Part shown: positions 56,872 to 64,000 of the stretch, piece after piece | Layout of the letters: each line of letters opens with the position of its first letter | Numbering within the stretch: the stretch's first letter is position 1 | NCBI GenBank assembly: GCA_963402885.1 | Contig: OY727093.1 | Location: 20,149,409 to 20,213,408 of the forward strand | DNA from: Antedon bifida | Lineage: Eukaryota; Echinodermata; Crinoidea; Comatulida; Antedonidae | Length of the DNA stretch: 64,000 bases | Direction: 5' to 3' | Position numbers and translations under genes: made by a program | Notes under the pieces: generated by a model | The model's database searches: none | What the model was told of the DNA's origin: nothing | Seen by the model: the letters and a program-made list of their open reading frames with translations, nothing else

Positions 56872-58398
56872 CTAGACATGAAACTCGTCACTTTGACGAG
56901 TTAGTTATCCGCACCACGACAAACGCCACGTGCACGTCATACGTTGGAATATTGCACACAGATAAAGATTATGGCATTATGACAAGAACTGAAGAATATG
57001 ACATGCTGTTAGTGCTGAATTTTGTGTCATATAGTATATACATGCAAACAGTATAAGCTGTATACATATTACATACAGTGTAGAATAGGTGAAATTACGG
57101 GACCCGCCATTTATTCCAATTTTTAACATGGCGACGGTATCAAAATGAAACACTTAGATAGCAATTTCAGAAGGAAATTATCTCAGGAACAACATATTAA
57201 CGTGTAGAAGAAATTTGAATACGTAAAATATAGATGCGCACCCTTTTAAATGTGATGAACTATTACGCAAAATATGAAAATACGACTTTTTTTATTCAAC
57301 TGGCCATATGATGACGTCACAACATCCAATTGGCAAAATGTTTACATGAATTCGTATCTACAATCCAATAGCTTCCAGAAAACGTTTTAATCGTGATTAT
57401 CACATTTTATTCTTACGAGCTATTACAGATTAAAATTTACTGTAAAGATGAAATTAATGACCCACGTAATTAAAATTTTTAGGCATGATGACGTCATAAA
57501 AATTAAAATATTTTTATCTCATGCTAAAGAAAGTTGATTGACCTACACAATATATAAATGTAGGAGAAAAAGGAATACAGATAAGCGCGATGCGCTCCAT
57601 TGAATGTGATGAGCAATAACGAAAGAGACAAAAATCCTATATTTTACATTCGTGTGGCCATACGATGACGTCACAATGTTTTTTTAGCCTTATTGATGCA
57701 TGATCCGATATCTACAACTCATCAACTTCTAGATTTTGTAATAAAAATAAACGGTTAACGGTTTACTTTAGAAACTATGACTGTTTAAAAAAAGACATAA
57801 TTTTGACGATTTTTTAAGCTTTTTCATAAAAAACGCGCACGAATTGTCTAATTCAACGTGTTCGTATGGCGTTATTTAAACTGGAAAAGGTCTAAATTGT
57901 TTTCAAAATCACTGGGAAAGGCTTGAAAAATATAATTCAAGAGAAAAAAATATGTTTTTAACGCTATGTGCGCACCGCGCGCATAAAAAATTGCGCGCCC
58001 GTGGGAATTTTTGACATGCTCAAAATGACAAGAAACGCGTAAAAAGTTGATTAGAAATTAATTTTGCGCATTTTGAAATTTTAAATGCGCGTGCGCGCGT
58101 AACTTCTTGTCAAACATGCCATTTTTAATCCGTAGAAAGTTTGCCCCTGATATGACTTAAATTTTGTCAAAGTGTCAATACTAAATGACTTTTGGTTTTT
58201 AATCTATGATCAATCATTGAAATTCATAAAATTGCGCATAAGTCACGTTGCGCAACTATGACGTCATTCAAAAATAGGAGGTGCACAACTTCACGTAAAT
58301 GCCCATATGTTGTCAAAGTTATGAAATGTTATGTTTACACATTTTAGAGGAACACGACTCACAAAAAGGAAGGAAGGAAAGAAGAATAATACAGAAAA
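56872..58398 (-). repeat. Main-family unit R5 (1527 bp, minus)
   Basis: 3' half like R4 and R9; 5' half (57440-58380) like R8 and P17. A mosaic. Confidence 0.78.
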
Positions 58399-60179
58399 CT
58401 AGATTTGAACTCGTCACTTCGACGAGTTCGGGTTATCCGCGCAAACGCAACATGCACATACGTTTAAAATATATGAACGCCGACAATTATTATACCATCT
58501 TATGACATGAATTAAATATGTTTACAGTGCTGAATTGTACCTATTTTGTAGCATACAGCATATTACAGTATTTACAGAATACATTGTATGTTATATACAG
58601 TGCAGCATAGACGAAATTTCGAGACCCATCTTTTAAATCCAATTATTAACAAGATGACGTCATCAAATTGACATATAAAGATAACAATTTTTGAAGATAA
58701 TTATCTAAATAATTACATTAATACAAATTTGAAGAATTTTGAGCACGTAAAAGTGAGATGCGCTCTCGTTTAAATGCAATGAACTTTTACGCAAGAGATG
58801 AAAATATGACTTTTTGAATTCAACTGGCCATATGATGACGTCACAACATCTGTTTGGCAAAATATTCACATGAATTTGTATCTACAATCCAATAGCTTCC
58901 AGAAAACGTTTTAATCATGATTATCACTTTTTATTCTGACGAGTTATAACAGATTGAAATTTACTGTAAAGATGAAAATAGGTGACCCACGTTATTTACA
59001 TTTTTAGACATGATGACTTCATAAAAATTAAAATATTTTTAACTCATGCGAAAGATAGTTGATTGACCTAGACAGTATTAAAATATATGAGGAAATGGAA
59101 TACGTATAAGCGAGATGCGCTCTATTTAATGTAATGAGCAATAACGAAACAGTCAAAAATCCAATATTTTACATTCGTGTGGCCATACGATGACGTCATA
59201 ACATCCGAGGGGTAAAGATTCTGCATGAATTCATATCTACAACATATCTGCTTCTATATTAAATTAAAAAAATTGGGGGTAACGGTTGATCCTGAGGAGC
59301 TATAATAGATTCAAAATAGGCATAATTTTGACAAAATTTTGTCACTTTTGCAACTAAAGCGCGCGCAAATGGTCTAAATCAACGTGTTCGTATGACGTCA
59401 TTTTAATTTGAAATGATGTAAATCTTTTTTAAAATGACTAAGAAAGGCTGTAAAATCATAATTCAAGAAAAAAACACATGATTTTCATGCTCCGTGCGCA
59501 CCTTACGCGTAATTTTTTTCGCGCGCGTGGGAATTTTTGACATGTTTAAATTGTCATGATCAGCGTAGAAAGTTGATTAGAAATTAATTTTGCGCATTTT
59601 TAAATTTTAAATGCGCGTGCGCGCGTAACTTCTTGTGAAACATGTCATTTTTAATCCATAGAAAGTTTGCCCTTGATATGACTTAAATTTTCACTAAGTG
59701 TCAAAACAAAATGACTTTTGGTTTATAATCTATGATCAATCATTGAAATTCATAAAATCGCGCGTAACTTACGCTGCGCGACTCTAACGTCATTAAAAAT
59801 ATGGAGGTGCACAACTTCAGGTAAATGTCCATATAATGACAAAGTTATACAAAAGATATATTCACAAGCAATAGGGGATATGCGACGCACAAAAATCCGG
59901 GAAAGAAAGAAGAATAACAAAGAAGATGAAGATGAAAAAAAAGATATTTACAATCACATGGGTTATCCGCAACTAAGTTGCGGATAACCAAAAAATATTG
60001 ATCTCATACAATTACAAGGAGTTATCCGCTTGGTATACCAAGCGGATAACTAATAATACAGAAAAATATTGATCCAATACAATCACAAGGAGTTATCCGC
60101 TACTAAGCGGATAACTAATAAAATTGAAACAGGACGATTACAAGGAGTTATCCGCTACTAAGCGGATAACTAATAACAA
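58399..60179 (-). repeat. Main-family unit R6 with four 5' hairpins (1781 bp, minus)
   Basis: Second tail type. Four hairpin modules at 59964-60179, including an uninterrupted palindrome (60017-60046 region, arms GTTATCCGCTTGGTA and its exact inverse). Module order mirrors that of P11 in the left array with one extra type. Confidence 0.8.
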
Positions 60180-61714
60180 CTAGATTTGAACTCGTCACTT
60201 TGACGAGTTAGTTATCCGCACGACAAACGCCACGCGCACGTCATACGTTGGAATTTTGCACACGGAAAAAGATTATGGCATTATGACCTGAACTGAAGAA
60301 CATCATATGCTGTTAGTGCTGAATTCTGTTAATTTTGTGTCATATAGTATGTACAGTGCAAACGGTATAATCTGTATACATGTTACATACAGTGTAGAAT
60401 AGGTGAAATTACGGGACCCCCGTTTATTCCTATTTTTAACATGGCGACGGTATCAAAATGAAACACTAAGATAGCAATTTCGGAAGGACATTATCTCAGC
60501 AACCACATGTTAACGTGTAGAAGAAATTTGAATACGTAAAATATAGATGCGCGCCCTTTTAAATGTGATGAACTATTACGCAAAATATGAAAATACGTCT
60601 TTTTTTATTCAACTGGCCATATGATGACGTCACAACGTCCGATTGGCAAAATGTTTACATGAATTCGTATCTACAATCCAATAGCTTCCAGAAAACGTTT
60701 TGATCATGATTATCACGTTTTATTCTGACGAGCTATAACAGATTGAAATTTCCTGTAAAGATGAAAATAAGTGACCCACGTTATTTACATTTTTAGACAT
60801 GATGACGTCATAAAAATGAAAATATTTTTAACTCATGCGGAAGATAGTTGATTGACCTAGATAATATAAAAATCGGGGTAAAAATGGAAAACAGATAATT
60901 GGAGATGCGCTCTATTAAATGTCATGCGCTATGATGAAAGATACAAAAATCCTATATTTTATATTCGCGTGGCAATACGGTGACGTCACAATGTCCGGTT
61001 AGCCATATTAATGCATGATCCAAAATCTACAACTCATCAACTTCCAGAATGTGCAATAAAAATAACTTTCACCGTTTAGTTTAGGAACTACGAATGTTTA
61101 AAAAAGGGCATAATTTTGACAAATTTTGACGATTTTTTGAACTTTTTCATCAAAAATGCACGTAAATTATCCAATTCGAAGTGCCCGTATGACGTAATTT
61201 TAAGTCGAAATTGTTCAAAAGTTGGTAAAATTACTAGAAAAGGATGGAAAAACATAAATCACGTGAAAAAAATTGTTTTCAACGCTACGTGCGTACCACG
61301 CGCGTAAAAAAATGCGCGCACGTGGGAATTTTTTACATGCTCAAAATGACATGAAACGCGTAGAAAGTTGATTAGAAATTAATTTTTCGCATTATAAAAT
61401 TTTAAACCCGCGTGCGCGCGTAACTTCGTGTGAAACATGCCTTTTTTTTTTCACAGTCAGTTAGCGCAAGATATAACTTAAACTTTTGTTAAGTTTCAAT
61501 TGTTATATGGTTTTTGATCTACGTTAAATACGCGAAATTCGTAAAAACGCGCGTAAGTCATGTTACGCAACTCTGACGTCATTTACAATAGCAGGTGCAC
61601 AACTTCACGTGAACGCTCATATGTTGACAAAGTTATGAAATGTTATGTTAACACGTTTTAGAGATACGCTCTGCACAAAAATGACAGAAAGAAAGAAGAA
61701 TACAGAAAAAAAAA
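60180..61714 (-). repeat. Main-family unit R7 (1535 bp, minus)
   Basis: Chimeric 3' end: the outermost bases are second-tail type ('ctagatttgaactcg') but the subterminal part is first-tail type ('agttatccgcacgacaaacg'), placing an exchange point within the hairpin. Interior near P1/P10 type. Confidence 0.78.
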
Positions 61715-63227
61715 CTAGACATGAAACTCGTCACTTTGACGAGTTAGTTATCCGCACGACAAACGGCATGTTCACGTCAAATGTTGGAATATTGCACACC
61801 GAAAAAGATTATGGCATTATGACCTGAACTGAAGAATATGATGTGTTGTTAGTGCTGAATGCTGTATATTTTGTGTCATATAGTATACACAGTATAATCT
61901 GATACATATCACAAACAGTGTAAAATAGGTGAAACTACGGGACCTGTATATTATTTTAATTTTTAACATGTTGACGGTTTCAAAATGAAACCCGAAGCTA
62001 GTAATTTCGGAAGGAAATTATCTCAGCAACAACATATTAACGTTTACAAGAAATTTGAATATGTGAAATATTGATGCGCGCTCTTTTAAATGTAATGAAC
62101 TACGACGCAAAATATGAAAATATGACTTTGTTTATTTAACTGGCCATATGATGACGTCACAACATCTGATTGGCGAAAAGTTTACATTATTTCGTATCTA
62201 CAATCCCATAGCTTCCTGAAAACATTTTAATCGTGATTATCACATTTTATTCTTACGAGCTATAACAGATTAAAATTTACTGTAAAGATGAAATTAATGA
62301 CCCACGTAATTAAAATTTTTAGGCATGATGACGTCATAAAAATTAAAATATTTTTATCTCATGCTAAAGAAAGTTAATTGACCTAGACAATATATAAATG
62401 TAGGAGAAAAAGGAATACAGATAAGCGTGATGCGCTCCTTTGAATGTGATGAGCAATAACGAAAGAGACAAAAATCTTATATTTTACATTCATGTGGCCA
62501 TACGATGACGTCACAATGTTTTTTTAGCCTTATCGATGCATGATCCGATATCTACAACTCATCAACTTCTAGATTTTGTAATAAAAATAAACAGTTCACG
62601 GTTTACTTCAGAAACTATGACTGTTTAAAAAAAGACATTATTTTGACGATTTTTTAAGCTTTTTCATAAAAAACGTGCACGAATTGTCTAATTCAACGTG
62701 TTCGTATGGCGTTATTTAAACTGGAAAAGGTCTAAATTGTTTTCAAAATTACTAGGAAAGGCTTGAAAAATATAATTCAAGAGAAAAAAATATGCTATTA
62801 ACGCTACGTGCGCACCGCGCGCGTAAAAAATTGCGCGCCCGCGGGAATTTTTGACATGCGCAAAATGTCATGAATCGCGTAAAAAGTTGATTAGAAATTA
62901 ATTTTGCGCATTTTTAAATTTTAAATGCAAGTGCGCGCGTAACTTCTTGTGAAACATGCCATTTTTAATCCGTAGAAAGTTTGCCCCTGATATGACTTAA
63001 ATTTTGTCAAAGTGTCAATACTAAATGACTTTTGGTTTTTAATCTATGATCAATCATTGAAATTCATAAAATTGCGCGTAAGTCACGTTGCGCAACTCTG
63101 ACGTCTTTCAAAAATAGGAGGTGACCAACTTCAGGTAAATGTCCACATGTTGTCAAAGTTATGAAATGTTATGTTTACACATTTTAGAGAAACGCGCTGC
63201 ACAAAAATAGCGAGAAAGAAAGAAGAA
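61715..63227 (-). repeat. Main-family unit R8 (1513 bp, minus)
   Basis: First tail type. The segment from about 62250 to 62990 is nearly the same as 57440-58120 in R5. Confidence 0.78.
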
Positions 63228-64000
63228 CTAGACATGAAACTCGTCACTTTGACGAGTTAGTTATCCGCACCACGACAAACGCCATGTGCACGTAATACGT
63301 TGGAATATTGCACACAGATAAAGATTATGGCATTATGACAAGAACTGAAAAATATGATATGCTGTTAGTGCTGAATTCTGTCAATTTTGTGTCATATAGT
63401 ATATACATGCAAACAGTATAATCTGTATACATATTACATACAGTGTAGAATAGGTGAAATTACGGGACCCGCCATTTATTCCAATTTTTAACATGGCGAC
63501 GGTATCAAAATGAAACACTTAGATAGCAATTTCAGAAGAAAATTATCTCAGGAACAACATATTAACGTGTAGAAGAAATTTGAATACGTAAAATATAGAT
63601 GCGCACCCTTTTAAATGTGATGAACTATTACGCAAAATATGAAAATACGTCTTTTTTTATTCAACTGGCCATATGATGACGTCACAACGTCCGATTGGCA
63701 AAATGTTTACATGAATTCGTATCTACAATCCAATAGCTTCCAGAAAACGTTTTGATCATGATTATCACGTTTTATTCTGACGAGCTATAACAGATTGAAA
63801 TTTCCTGTAAAGATAAAATTAATGACCCACGTAATTAAAATTTTTAGGCATGATGACGTCATAAAAATGAAAATATTTTTAACTCATGCGGAAGATAGTT
63901 GATTGACCTAGATAATATAAAAATCGGGGTAAAAATGGAAAACAGATAATTGGAGATGCGCTCTATTAAATGTCATGCGCTATGATGAAAGATACAAAAA
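63228..64000 (-). repeat. Main-family unit R9, cut by the window edge (minus)
   Basis: 3' half of a unit: R4/R5-like up to about 63640, then R7-like (compare 60600-60760), a short R8-like piece near 63815-63850, then R7-like again. The array continues beyond the window. Confidence 0.75.

Overview
This is animal nuclear DNA: AT-rich, intron-containing and built almost entirely of transposable elements. The only host-gene sequence I recognise is one 72-bp exon (13704-13775, minus strand) with canonical splice sites. It encodes the start of the COMM-domain protein COMMD4. Species cannot be named; the element mix (Penelope-like, CR1/L2-like, L1/Tx1-like, Harbinger-like, hAT, Helitron-like) suits a marine invertebrate or basal deuterostome. 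There are no bacterial operons and no CRISPR.

Layout. 1-1556: two partial units of the window's main repeat. 1557-10078: a decayed minus-strand non-LTR retrotransposon, itself split by a Penelope-like element (2116-5813, open 812-codon reading frame, 1.1-kb partial copy in front) and a Harbinger-like element (8269-9832). 11600-13080: a second non-LTR relic split by a long-inverted-repeat foldback element (11823-12897). In these three cases, removing the insert and one copy of its target duplication rejoins the host reading frame. 13704-13775: COMMD4 exon. 13887-39586: array of the main repeat. 39587-43330: L1/Tx1-like and CR1-like relics. 43847-47537: a hAT transposon with a multi-exon, nearly intact transposase. 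49039-49877: a MITE. 51177-64000: a second array of the main repeat, all in minus orientation.

The main repeat fills about 38 kb. A full unit is about 1.5 kb. It starts with a pyrimidine tract (TTCTTCTTTCTTTC type) and ends with a hairpin (AACTCGTCA-AAG-TGACGAGTT), 5-6 nt, then CTAG followed by T. Just inside the 3' hairpin lies GCGGATAAC. At some junctions the 5' side carries one to six hairpins whose arms are GTTATCCGC and GCGGATAAC. This resembles non-autonomous Helitron/Helentron elements (CTRR 3' end, 3' hairpin, insertion before T, asymmetric terminal inverted repeats). No Rep/helicase gene is in the window, so the class is an inference. The strongest signal is one diverged unit (13887-15417) in which both arms of the 5' hairpin and the 3' subterminal repeat have all changed to a different shared 12-bp sequence, so the architecture is kept while the sequence is replaced.

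Coordinates of element ends were read by eye and may be off by a few bases. Identities are judged visually, not computed.
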